A stretch of DNA of 64,000 nt from Mucilaginibacter kameinonensis (GTDB taxonomy: Bacteria > Bacteroidota > Bacteroidia > Sphingobacteriales > Sphingobacteriaceae). The translations under genes and the position numbers were made by a program. Shown here one piece after another: positions 1 through 9,519 of the stretch. The stretch lies in contig NZ_RCWZ01000004.1 in the NCBI RefSeq assembly GCF_003675385.1, positions 372,001-436,000 of the forward strand. Direction: 5' to 3'. Position 1 is the stretch's first letter. Each line of letters starts with the position of its first letter. Below the pieces are notes generated by a model that saw nothing but the letters and a program-made list of their open reading frames with translations, did no database searches and was not told the DNA's origin.

Positions 1-2485
1 TGATAATTGCCGGTTGCATCACCAGTTGCTTAAAGCCGGCGTTAACCGTTTTTATCCCGGCTACGTCCTGATAAAACCAGGCAATCAGATCGCCCAGCAG
101 CATAATGTGATTACGTGAATTCATAGCCGGATTGGCAGTATCGCCATTCCATAATTCCCAGATGGTAGTAGCGCCCCTCTCGGCCATATAGCCCCAGCTT
201 GGGTAAGTGGTATTAGATGCAATTTTCCAGGCCAGATCGGGGCGGCCAAACTCCGTAAGCCCACGCATAAGCCATTGGGTACCAATTACGCCGGTACTGA
301 TATGATTATGTGCCTCGTTGATCTTAGCTACTATATTTTTGAATACCGCTTGTTTATTTGCAGGTGGTGTGATCCCAAAATATAACGGCAGCAGGTTGGC
401 TGTTACTGTATTGTTGCTGTATTTCAATGTGGTTTCATCAAAATATTTATCATTAAATGCTTTAGCTATATTTTGCTTCATGCTGGCAAAAAACTGTGCA
501 TCAGCAGGTTTGTGCAGTATTGTCGCGAACTTTTCCATTAGTCCTGACAAGTGATAATAATAGGCCGTAGCAATCAGTTGTCCATCGGTATTCAATGATG
601 AATCTTTGGCGTGGATCAGTTCAAGTGATTCCGGCGGCACACACCAATCACCATATTTATCTTTGGTAACGATGGTGTTTTTCATGTACTTAACCCGCAT
701 ATAGTCCATCCATTTTTTCATGGAGGCATAATGCTTTTCAATAGGCGCTTTATCGGCAAACTGGCGGAAAAGCATATCAGCCACCAGGATATAGGTACCG
801 GGCCAGGTCATGTTGTCGCTGTAATAGTTCCAGTAAGCGGGCGCAACGTCCGGGATAGCGCCATCCGGCGTTTGCGATTGCGCGATATCATCCAGCCATT
901 TGGCGTAGAAATTACCGTTGGCAAACACAAAACTTTCGCCAAGCGAACCCACAGCCCTATCACCAAGCCAGGGCATCCGTTCGTTACGCTGCGGGCAATC
1001 TACGGGCATACCTTTGTAATTGCTCAGGATTCCCCAATACGCATTGTGATATATCTTATTGACGATGCCGTTAGATGTTTCAAAATGGCCAATAGTTGGT
1101 AAGGCATCGTAAACCACCTGCCCTTCAAAATCGGCTAATTCAGGCTTACCGGGATACCCGCTGATCTCTACATACCTGAAACCGTGGTACACAAATACCG
1201 GGTGCCAGGTTTCTTCTGCCCCGCCTTTCAGGGTATACACATCGGTTACTTTGGCATCGCGAAGGTTAGCTACGTAAAGTTCATTGTTGGGCTGAAGGGT
1301 TTCTGCATAACGGAGTGTTACTTTATCGCCGCGGTTTCCTTTTACACGCACCAGCAACCAGCCTGCCATGTTTTGCCCCATATCCAAAACCCACGTATCT
1401 TTTTTAAGCTGACTGATGCTAACAGGTTTAACGATATCCATCACCCTGATCGGCTCATTCATCTGCGCGTCGAGCTTTCCACCGGGAGCCTGCACCAGTT
1501 CCGCTTTAAGCCATTGGCTGTCGTCAAAATCTGCATTGTTCCATCCCGGAAATTCTTTGGTGGCATCGTATTCCTCACCGTCATATTCGTTATTGGTGCG
1601 GATAGGGCCATCAGCGGTAAAATGCCAACTGTTATCGCTTATGATAGTTTGCTTTGTTCCATCGGTATATTCCACCTCCAGTTGAAGCAGCATTTTTGGG
1701 AAACCAAATTCCTTGATCTTTTTAGGCTTGTATTTTGGCCGCATGGTAAAATAACGGCCGTTACCCAATACCGTTCCGATAGCATTATTGCCCTGTTTCA
1801 GATACCCGGTAACATCAAACGTGTTGTACTTAACCGATTGGGTATAGTCGGTAGGTGCTTCGGCCAAAACCTGGTCGCCTATGATCTGGCCATTAACATA
1901 TAGCTCGTAATGACCCAAGCCAACTATGTAGGCCGTGGCATGCTTGATGGCCTTATTCAAACTAAACCCTCGGCGATAATACCGGCCCGAAAGGCGCGAA
2001 AACTTGGAAACACTATCCCAGGCAAATCCACGATCACAACCTATCCATTTGGCTTTCCAGTCGGCTGGATTTAAAAGTCCAACACTCCATTTAGCGGGTT
2101 TACTCCAAGCGCTTCCACCGTTGTTTGTCCAAACCCTTACTTTCCAGTAACATACCGTACGACTCACCAGGGGCTTGCCCGCATAACTGATCATGATGGA
2201 TTCAGCAGAATTTACTTTGCGAGAATCCCACAGATCACCCTGCCCGACTGTTAGCTTTTCGGGAGTTGAGGCTACTAAAATTTGATAGGCCATCTGGTTG
2301 GTATTCCGTGCATCGCTGGTGATTTGCCAGCTTAAGCGTGGTTTATTGGTGCCGATGCCTAAAGGGTTATTCTGCATTTCGCATTTCAAGTTTTGCAAAC
2401 CGATGTGGGCATCCGCATAGCAATTGCCCAGGCAGGTTAACATAACCACTACAGCCAAACCGATATGTGCAAGCAACCTTCTCAT
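1..2485 (-). CDS. GH78 alpha-L-rhamnosidase (C-terminus beyond window)
   Basis: Secreted glycosidase predicted to remove terminal alpha-L-rhamnose from pectic side chains. It was read by translating the minus strand from the ATG at 2485; the frame stays open to base 1, so about 828 codons are visible and the end is missing. A signal peptide covers roughly residues 1-24. Fn3-like and jelly-roll domains follow (LSWQITSDAR near 51, GHYELYVNGQ near 191). The (alpha/alpha)6 catalytic domain carries the GH78 signature DCPQRNERMPWLGD at about 496-509, containing conserved acidic residues. The start lies 3 bases after the stop of the GH2 gene, so it is the last visible gene of the GH140-GH43-propeller-esterase-GH2 operon. 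Family is confident; the exact linkage cleaved is inferred. Confidence 0.9.
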   Translation of the reverse strand, partial: MRRLLAHIGLAVVVMLTCLGNCYADAHIGLQNLKCEMQNNPLGIGTNKPRLSWQITSDARNTNQMAYQILVASTPEKLTVGQGDLWDSRKVNSAESIMISYAGKPLVSRTVCYWKVRVWTNNGGSAWSKPAKWSVGLLNPADWKAKWIGCDRGFAWDSVSKFSRLSGRYYRRGFSLNKAIKHATAYIVGLGHYELYVNGQIIGDQVLAEAPTDYTQSVKYNTFDVTGYLKQGNNAIGTVLGNGRYFTMRPKYKPKKIKEFGFPKMLLQLEVEYTDGTKQTIISDNSWHFTADGPIRTNNEYDGEEYDATKEFPGWNNADFDDSQWLKAELVQAPGGKLDAQMNEPIRVMDIVKPVSISQLKKDTWVLDMGQNMAGWLLVRVKGNRGDKVTLRYAETLQPNNELYVANLRDAKVTDVYTLKGGAEETWHPVFVYHGFRYVEISGYPGKPELADFEGQVVYDALPTIGHFETSNGIVNKIYHNAYWGILSNYKGMPVDCPQRNERMPWLGDRAVGSLGESFVFANGNFYAKWLDDIAQSQTPDGAIPDVAPAYWNYYSDNMTWPGTYILVADMLFRQFADKAPIEKHYASMKKWMDYMRVKYMKNTIVTKDKYGDWCVPPESLELIHAKDSSLNTDGQLIATAYYYHLSGLMEKFATILHKPADAQFFASMKQNIAKAFNDKYFDETTLKYSNNTVTANLLPLYFGITPPANKQAVFKNIVAKINEAHNHISTGVIGTQWLMRGLTEFGRPDLAWKIASNTTYPSWGYMAERGATTIWELWNGDTANPAMNSRNHIMLLGDLIAWFYQDVAGIKTVNAGFKQLVMQPAII

Positions 2486-2488
2486 CGA

Positions 2489-5275
2489 TTATTTACCCGA
2501 AAAGTCGAAATACAGGTTCAGCGAAAGCGCGTCTTCTATATTCCTGTCGTAATTAAAATATTGGTTCTTTTGTCCGCCCGGGCCCAGCTTTTCAGGCTTT
2601 TGCGATTTGGTGCCGATGGGCGTGATACCATGCATAAACGAGATATCGCCCGAAGGGAAAGCTGGGGCCGTATTGTAAACCTTTGCAGGGTTTGTCGGCG
2701 TGAACAGACGCATAAAAACATCCCGGCTATTGCATACAATAGTTACAGGTTGCCCCGTGGTTTCCAGTTTCATCCAGTACAGGTTGGAGTAATAGCCTTT
2801 AAACTCAGGATAAACAACCTTGCCCTGCCCGGTTATGGTATTGTTGTAGGTTTTATCCCATACACCCAGCGAAGTACCCTTCATCCTGTTTTTCCATACC
2901 CGGTAAGGGCCATCGCCCATGTAGGTAACGCCTTTAATCTCTTTTTCGGGGAAGGAGAAATTAACACCCATCAGTGTAGCATCCTCGCCAATTGGCCAGT
3001 ATTTAACATCAAGCTGCACCCAGCCCGATGGATAGATAGTCCATTTCAGTAAAGGTTCTGATTTTTTGGGTGGGAATACCGCTTCAACTACCAGGTTATC
3101 GCCTTCGTAATGATAGCTGAGTTTTTCAAAACCTGTTTGATCCTGCCCTTCAACCAAAACAGGGCCGTTGTTAAAAGGAATATCACCTTTAGCATTTTTC
3201 ACACTAACCAATATGCCCGAATTACGGTTAAACGCCAGTTCGATCCCGTTGCCGGTTTTTACTTTATACAGCGAATCTGTTTCGGTAATTACAGCTTTAC
3301 TTCCGTCTTTTTTTGTGATGATACGGTTGGTGATTTGATCATGATTGCTTACCGGGAAACTCCAGGTAAACAGTTCGTGCTTGTTTACATCAAAAGCCGA
3401 TATATAAAGCACATCATAGCTTTGCCAGTCCTTTGGTAATTGTAATTGCAGGTTTCCATACTGTCCGGGCGCAACATCCGGCGACGCAATAGCCCCGGTT
3501 TTACTTGTTGATCTGGCGTCGTTTAGCGTAGCCAACTTATAGCTGAATGTGCATTGTTTAAGGTTAGTATAGGCGTACCTGTTCTCTAAACGCAAAATGC
3601 CGTTAAACTCGGGAGTTATTTCACGGGGTTCGAGGTAAACCGGGCTCCAGATTTCTTTAATAGCATAGTAGCTGCCTTCTTTTTCATGATATGGGCCTAC
3701 TATACCATCGGGACCGTGGTCGCCATCACTGTCAAGGTCTCCATTTTTATCGGTGCGAACTACGGCCTCATCAGCAAAATCCCAGATAAAACCACCCGCC
3801 GAAATTGGGGTATGCCACATCTGTTTCCAGAAATCATCCAGTCCGGCACCGCCGCCGCCATCATAAAGACCGTGTAAAAACTCGGTCGGGAAAAATACGT
3901 CGTGTCCATTTATACCTGTATTGGTACCGTAGTCATAATTGATATAATGCTGCGTATTTGTTCCGCGAAAGATCCCCCAGGGATGAATCAACGGGCGTTT
4001 TTGAAGATCCAGCTCATCAAACCAATGATCGAGGTTAAAGTTAAAGCCACCTTCGTTGCCGTTATCCCATATCACGATAGAGGGATGATTGATATCTTTT
4101 TCGATTAGTTCTTTGGTCAATTTCGATCCTACCACATCATCATATGCATGGTGCCAGCCGGTGAGCTCATCCAATACAAACAGACCTAATGAATCGCACA
4201 CGTCCAGGAAATGATCATCGGGCGGATAATGCGACATACGCACGGCGTTCATGTTCATATCTTTCATGAGCTGAACATCTTCGATGCTTACTTTTTTACT
4301 TAACGCCCTGCCTGTAGTTGGCCAGAAAGAATGGCGGTTTACGCCTTTAAACTTGATCTTGACGTTATTTACATAAATGCCGTCATGCTCCCGCAACTCA
4401 ACCGTGCGGAAGCCGATGCGTTGTTTTACGGCATGAACAGGCTTGCCATTTTCATTCAGAGTAAACACCACATTATACAGGTTAGGAAACTCCGGCGACC
4501 ATAATTTTGGCGAGGCGATGTGAGTATTGATATTAGCAACGGTATCACCCGCGTTAACTTTTACAGAAAAAGGAGCGCCAAACTTCTGCCCTGCCAATGT
4601 ATATACTTGTCCTGTCACCGTGCCGCTTTTTACAGATGCCAGTTTCAACTGTGCTTTTAAATTACCATTGGCTTTGGCATCAATAGCATAATAGCTGATG
4701 TGCGATTTAGGGGCAGCTTCCAGAAATACCGGTCTGAAAATTCCGCCGAAGATCCAGAAATCGCCTTTGCGTTCGGCCGCGTTTACCGATGCATTGGCCG
4801 AATGTTTAGATACTGTTACCTCCAACAAGTTTGATTTTCCGTAGTTGAGCAAAGCGCTTACATCGTATTTAAAACGATAAAATGATCCCTGGTGAATTGC
4901 TCCGGCCGATTTGCCATTTAGTTTCACTTCGGTATCGGTCATCGAGCCATCAAAAACAATATTGATAGCCTTACCCTGCCATGATGCGGGCACCTTAAAT
5001 TCGTATTTATATAACCCTTGCTCCTTACCTTTTAAACTATCTTTTGCAAGCCCGTAATTGTATTTGCCAAAGCCCTGAAACTCCCAGTTTGATGGCACCG
5101 GAATGGTAGTCCATTTACCTGAATTGTTGCCCGCGGTGCAATAAAACTGCCAGTTCACGGTATGGTCGCTCCCTGTACCCGACAGGAATAACTTTTGCGT
5201 TTCCTGGCCATGGCTTACCGACCAGTTAATAACAAACAGCAAAGCAATCCATATTTTAAAGCAGGCAGATCTCAT
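2489..5275 (-). CDS. GH2 family glycosidase (beta-galactosidase/glucuronidase-like)
   Basis: Secreted 928-residue GH2 enzyme that would release a beta-linked sugar, galactose or a uronic acid, from pectic oligosaccharides. Signal peptide about 1-23. The order is a sugar-binding jelly roll (about 35-195), an immunoglobulin-like domain (about 200-290), a TIM barrel (about 295-560) and a C-terminal beta-sandwich. The acid/base is E408 in NGNEGG and the likely nucleophile is E465 in FPTEFLHG. An Asp-rich calcium-type loop (D513, D515, D517, D519) interrupts the barrel near 509-524, which is unusual. It lies 8 bases after the esterase gene. GH2 substrate cannot be told from sequence alone. Confidence 0.88.
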   Translation of the reverse strand: MRSACFKIWIALLFVINWSVSHGQETQKLFLSGTGSDHTVNWQFYCTAGNNSGKWTTIPVPSNWEFQGFGKYNYGLAKDSLKGKEQGLYKYEFKVPASWQGKAINIVFDGSMTDTEVKLNGKSAGAIHQGSFYRFKYDVSALLNYGKSNLLEVTVSKHSANASVNAAERKGDFWIFGGIFRPVFLEAAPKSHISYYAIDAKANGNLKAQLKLASVKSGTVTGQVYTLAGQKFGAPFSVKVNAGDTVANINTHIASPKLWSPEFPNLYNVVFTLNENGKPVHAVKQRIGFRTVELREHDGIYVNNVKIKFKGVNRHSFWPTTGRALSKKVSIEDVQLMKDMNMNAVRMSHYPPDDHFLDVCDSLGLFVLDELTGWHHAYDDVVGSKLTKELIEKDINHPSIVIWDNGNEGGFNFNLDHWFDELDLQKRPLIHPWGIFRGTNTQHYINYDYGTNTGINGHDVFFPTEFLHGLYDGGGGAGLDDFWKQMWHTPISAGGFIWDFADEAVVRTDKNGDLDSDGDHGPDGIVGPYHEKEGSYYAIKEIWSPVYLEPREITPEFNGILRLENRYAYTNLKQCTFSYKLATLNDARSTSKTGAIASPDVAPGQYGNLQLQLPKDWQSYDVLYISAFDVNKHELFTWSFPVSNHDQITNRIITKKDGSKAVITETDSLYKVKTGNGIELAFNRNSGILVSVKNAKGDIPFNNGPVLVEGQDQTGFEKLSYHYEGDNLVVEAVFPPKKSEPLLKWTIYPSGWVQLDVKYWPIGEDATLMGVNFSFPEKEIKGVTYMGDGPYRVWKNRMKGTSLGVWDKTYNNTITGQGKVVYPEFKGYYSNLYWMKLETTGQPVTIVCNSRDVFMRLFTPTNPAKVYNTAPAFPSGDISFMHGITPIGTKSQKPEKLGPGGQKNQYFNYDRNIEDALSLNLYFDFSGK

Positions 5276-5283
5276 TAGTATAT

Positions 5284-6741
5284 TCAGTTAGCAGTTAAAG
5301 TAAATTTCAAAGGGTTATCTGTGCGGAAAGGGGCAGCAGGCAAACCATCTTTGTTATAAAAATTGGGTTGTGCCGATTCCGACCAGGCAAAGCGTGCGGT
5401 TACGGGTTTGGCAACCGACATGGCTAATACTTCAACCGTATTTCCTTTTATTGTGGCTGTGGCCACAGCAAAATTTCCGTCGGCGCCGGCAATGGTGAAA
5501 TCAGTAAGCGGTTTACCATCATGGCTCACCAAGCCAGCACCCACATGATCAAACTCAAGAATGATCTTGTTGTCGCTTATCTTCATGCTTTTATATACCG
5601 GGCCCGAAAAAACGACTGTTTTTTTGTAGGTGTTAGCAAGCGCCTGCAGCTCAAGCCTCCTGCCTATTTCCCATTTAAATGGCGGATGGATATTTTTAAG
5701 ATCATCGTTTAAATCGGTAGTGATGATCATGCCTGTATGCGGAATTTGCAGTGCGGCGGCTTGCGCCTCACGAAATTCGGGCTCGGTAAATTGCGTATAG
5801 GTTACGGGGCCTTTTCCCTGGGTATAGTAATACGGTGCTATCTGTACATAGTAAAACGGCAATGTTTTATCGCCCCAGAGCTTGCGCCAGTTATTGATCA
5901 GCGCCTCCATTTTGTAAGTGTAGCTGATGGTTTCACCTAAAAAACAGCCACTTTCGCCCTGGTACCATAAAAAACCTTTCAGCGCGTACGGCGCAACAGG
6001 CTCAATCATTTTGGCATAAAATTTACCCGGATCGCCGTCAATTTTAATATTATTGGCTTTGAAATAAGGGATAGCATCAAAACTTTCCTGCGATACCCAG
6101 GGCTCGATCCTACTACCGCTTACTGCCGATGAAATAATGCCCACCGGCACTTTCAGATCATGCTGCAGGTTTTTAGCGAAGAAATATCCCGCCGCCGAAA
6201 ATGCCCTCAAAGCCGAATCTTCGGCCACGCTCCATCCCGAATGGGTTGAATCGGGCTTTAACAAATTTTTCTGCGTAACCAGGAAGATCCTGATCTGCGG
6301 GTTATGCGCGCGGTCCAGTTCATCAACCGGCGAATTTGCCGTGCTTGTATCCGGCTTTTTCACCTTGCTGTTCTTGCGCATTTCGTATTGCATGTTTGAT
6401 TGGCCGGAGCAAAGCCACACCTCGCCCACCAGTATATTTTGCAGTTGGATAGTGTTTTTACCCAATATGGTTAGCGTTACCGGTTTGGCAGAGGCCGGCA
6501 TCGCGTCAAGCTTTATCATCCATTTGCCCGCCGCATCAGCTGTAGTTGTTTTGGTTTGCTTATTGAACTTTACCGTTACCTTTTCGCCCGGCGAGGCTGT
6601 GCCCCAAACAGGTACGGGAGCATTACGCTGCAATACCATATTGTTGCCCAAAACTTTAGGTAAAACTACCTGCGCCCCGGCAATCCCGGAACTTAGCAGG
6701 CAGACCGTTAACCAACAATATTTTATCAGGCGCGGTATCAT
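5284..6741 (-). CDS. SGNH sialate O-acetylesterase-type pectin acetylesterase
   Basis: Secreted 485-residue serine esterase of the SASA (DUF303) type, expected to remove acetyl groups from pectic sugars so that glycosidases can act. Signal peptide about 1-23 (GIAGAQ cleavage). An Ig-like N-terminal part is followed by the SGNH hydrolase: catalytic serine S115 in CSGQSNM, the YQGESG block near 260-265, and the late block DLNDDLKNIHP with catalytic H352. The stop is 8 bases from the next gene, and the ATG at 6741 shares one base with the stop of the upstream propeller gene, so translation is probably coupled. Its neighbours are RG-II-type enzymes; aceric acid and acetylated methylfucose are possible contexts, but the substrate is not shown by the sequence. 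Confidence 0.85.
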   Translation of the reverse strand: MIPRLIKYCWLTVCLLSSGIAGAQVVLPKVLGNNMVLQRNAPVPVWGTASPGEKVTVKFNKQTKTTTADAAGKWMIKLDAMPASAKPVTLTILGKNTIQLQNILVGEVWLCSGQSNMQYEMRKNSKVKKPDTSTANSPVDELDRAHNPQIRIFLVTQKNLLKPDSTHSGWSVAEDSALRAFSAAGYFFAKNLQHDLKVPVGIISSAVSGSRIEPWVSQESFDAIPYFKANNIKIDGDPGKFYAKMIEPVAPYALKGFLWYQGESGCFLGETISYTYKMEALINNWRKLWGDKTLPFYYVQIAPYYYTQGKGPVTYTQFTEPEFREAQAAALQIPHTGMIITTDLNDDLKNIHPPFKWEIGRRLELQALANTYKKTVVFSGPVYKSMKISDNKIILEFDHVGAGLVSHDGKPLTDFTIAGADGNFAVATATIKGNTVEVLAMSVAKPVTARFAWSESAQPNFYNKDGLPAAPFRTDNPLKFTLTAN

Positions 6742-8576
6742 TAGTAATTACTTGTTTTAAATGATTTGATGTAGAAAACAGCTTGCTTTGCTGCTTCACC
6801 AGCGTTTGGCCGGTCGAAGTCCTGATCGGTAGGTGTATCGGCATCCGGGAACCTTCTGATATCCCCCGTACGGAATACAACCCGATTTACGCTTAGCACC
6901 GGCGCGAAAAACAGGCCGGTAAGTACATCCTTTCCGTTCACATTCACCGTGTAAAAGCGGGTATCCGTATTGAGCCTGATGACTACGTGATATTGCGTAC
7001 CACCATCATACTTCATAAAGTTTTTATTGCGGTACCCAGCCTTGGTCCTGAACTGTCCCGCCGAATCAAGCGTAAGCCTGATGGCAGCAGTACCTTTTTC
7101 ATCCTGAAATTCAATGTCCAGCATACCTGCGTTGTTTTGCCCTGCAGTGATGGTGAAATCGGTCATTAATTTTTTAGAAACAGGCACAACACGTTCTGCT
7201 TTGGCAAAATCAAATGGATCGCTGTCTTTCAGGGTTAACGCGCGCTCACCATCAGGCGACTTGTCGATACTTGCTGGCGCCCACTGCGGACTGTAAGTAT
7301 TCCATTTCTCCAGTTCTTTACCGGAAGGTAATTCGTTAAAAACCTCGTTGGCGTGCGTATCCGCTTTTTCGGTGATCGGCACGGGGATGGATGATACCCA
7401 GATATCCTCCTTGTTCATGCTGTAGGTTACCCAAAGCTTACCATCTGGCGGGGCTCCGTTCCCTTCCTCAATACCGCGCGTATATTGCGGACCGTATGAT
7501 TTATAAGCCCCACCGTAACGCATGGTGGTTATCTCGCCATTAACCAGTAGTAGATTAGTATAATCTAATCCATCCTTACTAACGGATAAAGCCAGCGGCC
7601 AGCGGAACTCCGAGGGATTGTAAACCGTAGCGTATTTGCCGTCGGATGTGCGTTGTCCCCAGATCTTGGCATTGGCGGTTACAAAACGTGGTGCGCGGGC
7701 AGCATTAGCAGGCCATGTTTTGCCATTATCTGTGCTGATGGCGGTAAGCGCGTATTTCCATAAACCAACCACGCGTCCGTCGGGCAGGTGGTAGAAGTTA
7801 AATGCCTTATAATCCTTATGCAGCGGAATCAAAGGATCTTTCCTGTCGGTTTCCTCAACCCATTGCATCATCATTAGCGGGTTGGCCATCAACTCATCGC
7901 AGGCCTGTACAAAACCTTTGTCCTTACTGGTTTTGTAAAAGGGATATGAGGTATTCTTTTCGTTCCATTTGGGGTTGTAGTGAATAAAATAGACCGGCCC
8001 AAATTTGCCGTTTGGAAAAACTTCACGCACTACGCGGCCAACACCCAAACCATCGTTAGGGTCATCATGACCATCCAAACAAATGCCATAAAAACCAAGC
8101 ACCAGCAGGCGTTTTGATTTGGATGTATAAAAACCCATACGCTGGTGCATTACCGAATACAGGTCTTTAGCCACACCGGGATGCCCTTCTTTGGTGGTGC
8201 CATCAGGTATTTTATACTGAGGAAAAACTACAGTAGGCTTTGACCAGGTTTCGCCATCTTTTGAGGTCATGAGCAGGGTTTGGCCCGGTGGCACGCTTTC
8301 GCCTACCTTATCGCTCAGGTATTCTACATAAAAAGTATTGTTCCAGTAGGCCAGCATGGGCGCATGGTTATAGGTAAAACCAAACCCATCGGCCAGTTCC
8401 GGATGTTCGCGGTTGGCCCTGAAGATCTGTTTGCTATGCACGCCTATCACCGGAGTTAACTGTCCGTGATGATAATCAACATTGGCAACCGTATTGCCGC
8501 TGTAATGCACGGTGTCCTGTGCATTGGCAACGCAGGCCATCGATATAAAAAACAATATGCTGATGAACTTATTCAT
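6741..8576 (-). CDS. Secreted sialidase-type (BNR) beta-propeller with C-terminal beta-sandwich
   Basis: A 611-residue protein, probably a glycosidase or lyase of the sialidase-like propeller superfamily. The ATG at 8576 is chosen because it begins a clean signal peptide (MNKFISILFF, cleavage near VANAQ). The longer open frame to 8654 runs inside the upstream gene. The chosen start overlaps the upstream TAA by 8 bases. One canonical Asp box (S281-TDNGKT-W288) and two variants (SKDGETW near 105, SKDGLDY near 333) mark the propeller, about 40-400. Residues about 450-611 look like a LamG-type sandwich. The FRIP motif of classical GH33 is not seen. It could belong to a family acting on 3-deoxy-ulosonic sugars of RG-II (GH33- or GH143-like), but that is inference. 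Confidence 0.7.
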   Translation of the reverse strand: MNKFISILFFISMACVANAQDTVHYSGNTVANVDYHHGQLTPVIGVHSKQIFRANREHPELADGFGFTYNHAPMLAYWNNTFYVEYLSDKVGESVPPGQTLLMTSKDGETWSKPTVVFPQYKIPDGTTKEGHPGVAKDLYSVMHQRMGFYTSKSKRLLVLGFYGICLDGHDDPNDGLGVGRVVREVFPNGKFGPVYFIHYNPKWNEKNTSYPFYKTSKDKGFVQACDELMANPLMMMQWVEETDRKDPLIPLHKDYKAFNFYHLPDGRVVGLWKYALTAISTDNGKTWPANAARAPRFVTANAKIWGQRTSDGKYATVYNPSEFRWPLALSVSKDGLDYTNLLLVNGEITTMRYGGAYKSYGPQYTRGIEEGNGAPPDGKLWVTYSMNKEDIWVSSIPVPITEKADTHANEVFNELPSGKELEKWNTYSPQWAPASIDKSPDGERALTLKDSDPFDFAKAERVVPVSKKLMTDFTITAGQNNAGMLDIEFQDEKGTAAIRLTLDSAGQFRTKAGYRNKNFMKYDGGTQYHVVIRLNTDTRFYTVNVNGKDVLTGLFFAPVLSVNRVVFRTGDIRRFPDADTPTDQDFDRPNAGEAAKQAVFYIKSFKTSNY

Positions 8577-9519
8577 GTTTAGCTGCTTTGGTTTGCCCGG
8601 CGGCCTGTAAAAGCTGCGCAAGCTGTTTTTTGGTAACCTTAAATATGGTGCCATGCTTATGCCCTTCCGGTACGCTTACGCTGTCGGCCAGGTCGGTAAA
8701 AGTTTTAAAGTCGGTTGTGCGCATAGCGCCATATCTTTTTAATCGGTACGAATCGTAATAGATCAACCAGCTATTGCCCGCTTTGGTCATGCTCGGGCCT
8801 TCGCTGAAGGGCTCGGTAAATCTTGGGATATAGTTATTATATGGCCCCAGGGGATTATTGCTGAACGCTACAAGAATATTGCGGTTAGGCCGGGTATTAT
8901 CCTTCATCACCAGCGCGTAATCATTTTTGGCCCGCTTTACAATTTCGGCGTCGATTACACTAAAACCCGGATCAAGGAAGAGCTTTGAGGGACTGAAGGT
9001 TTTAAAATCTTTGGTTGTGGTGTAGTAAAGGCGGTGATTATTATTTTCATCCTCCTGCCCTTTTGAAAAGCGGAACGGTACAGTTGAAGCCCAAACGATA
9101 ATGAAATACTTATTACCCTCATCATAAAACAACTCCGGTGCCCAGGCATTCACCGCGGTGGGCTCGTTGGCCATCACTTCAATATGCTCTTCTGCCGACC
9201 AGTGAATCAGGTCCTTTGAACTGGCATAACCAATACCTTTATCGTTTTTCCAGCCGGTTGTCCATACCAGGTGATAAACTCCCTCGGGGCCCTGAGCTAT
9301 GGATGGGTCGCGCATGATTTTGGCGTCGCCAACTTCCGGTTTAATGAAAATATGATCGATGGCATTCCAGTGATAAGCATCATTGCTGTATAAAAAGCGT
9401 AAACCTTCATTAGCAGGCTCATGAAACGATGTAAAAAGGTACACGCTTTTACTGGCCTTGCATGAAAACATCAACGCAATTGCAAATAGTAAGCTGATAT
9501 GTTTAATCGCCCTTTTCAT
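8569..9519 (-). CDS. GH43-like five-bladed propeller lipoprotein
   Basis: A 316-residue lipoprotein (lipobox LMFSC, C20) likely anchored in a membrane and acting as an arabinosidase-like exo-enzyme. A GH43-style triad can be read: D71 in MRDPS as base, D190 in VIDA as pKa modulator and E240 in FSEGPS as acid. WAPELFYDE near 126-134 is the usual second-blade motif. The length fits a single-domain five-bladed propeller. It starts directly after the GH140 gene, whose stop is at 9520, and its own stop overlaps the next start, so it is a tight operon member. Arabinose is a common substrate in this family and RG-II carries several arabinose residues; the exact linkage is unknown. Confidence 0.78.
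   Translation of the reverse strand: MKRAIKHISLLFAIALMFSCKASKSVYLFTSFHEPANEGLRFLYSNDAYHWNAIDHIFIKPEVGDAKIMRDPSIAQGPEGVYHLVWTTGWKNDKGIGYASSKDLIHWSAEEHIEVMANEPTAVNAWAPELFYDEGNKYFIIVWASTVPFRFSKGQEDENNNHRLYYTTTKDFKTFSPSKLFLDPGFSVIDAEIVKRAKNDYALVMKDNTRPNRNILVAFSNNPLGPYNNYIPRFTEPFSEGPSMTKAGNSWLIYYDSYRLKRYGAMRTTDFKTFTDLADSVSVPEGHKHGTIFKVTKKQLAQLLQAAGQTKAAKHE

Noticed and set aside
1184-1903. Plus-strand open frame of 239 codons
   Set aside because: It lies wholly antisense to the GH78 rhamnosidase, whose signal peptide, domains and catalytic motif are clear on the minus strand; the plus translation has no recognisable pattern.
2465-3052. Plus-strand open frame of 195 codons
   Set aside because: Antisense to the GH2 gene at 2489-5275; low-complexity translation without start context or family features.
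6137-6760. Plus-strand open frame of 207 codons
   Set aside because: Shadow of the acetylesterase gene on the opposite strand.
8577-8654. N-terminal extension of the sialidase-type propeller frame
   Set aside because: It overlaps the coding sequence of the GH43-like gene in another frame, and the ATG at 8576 directly begins a normal signal peptide.
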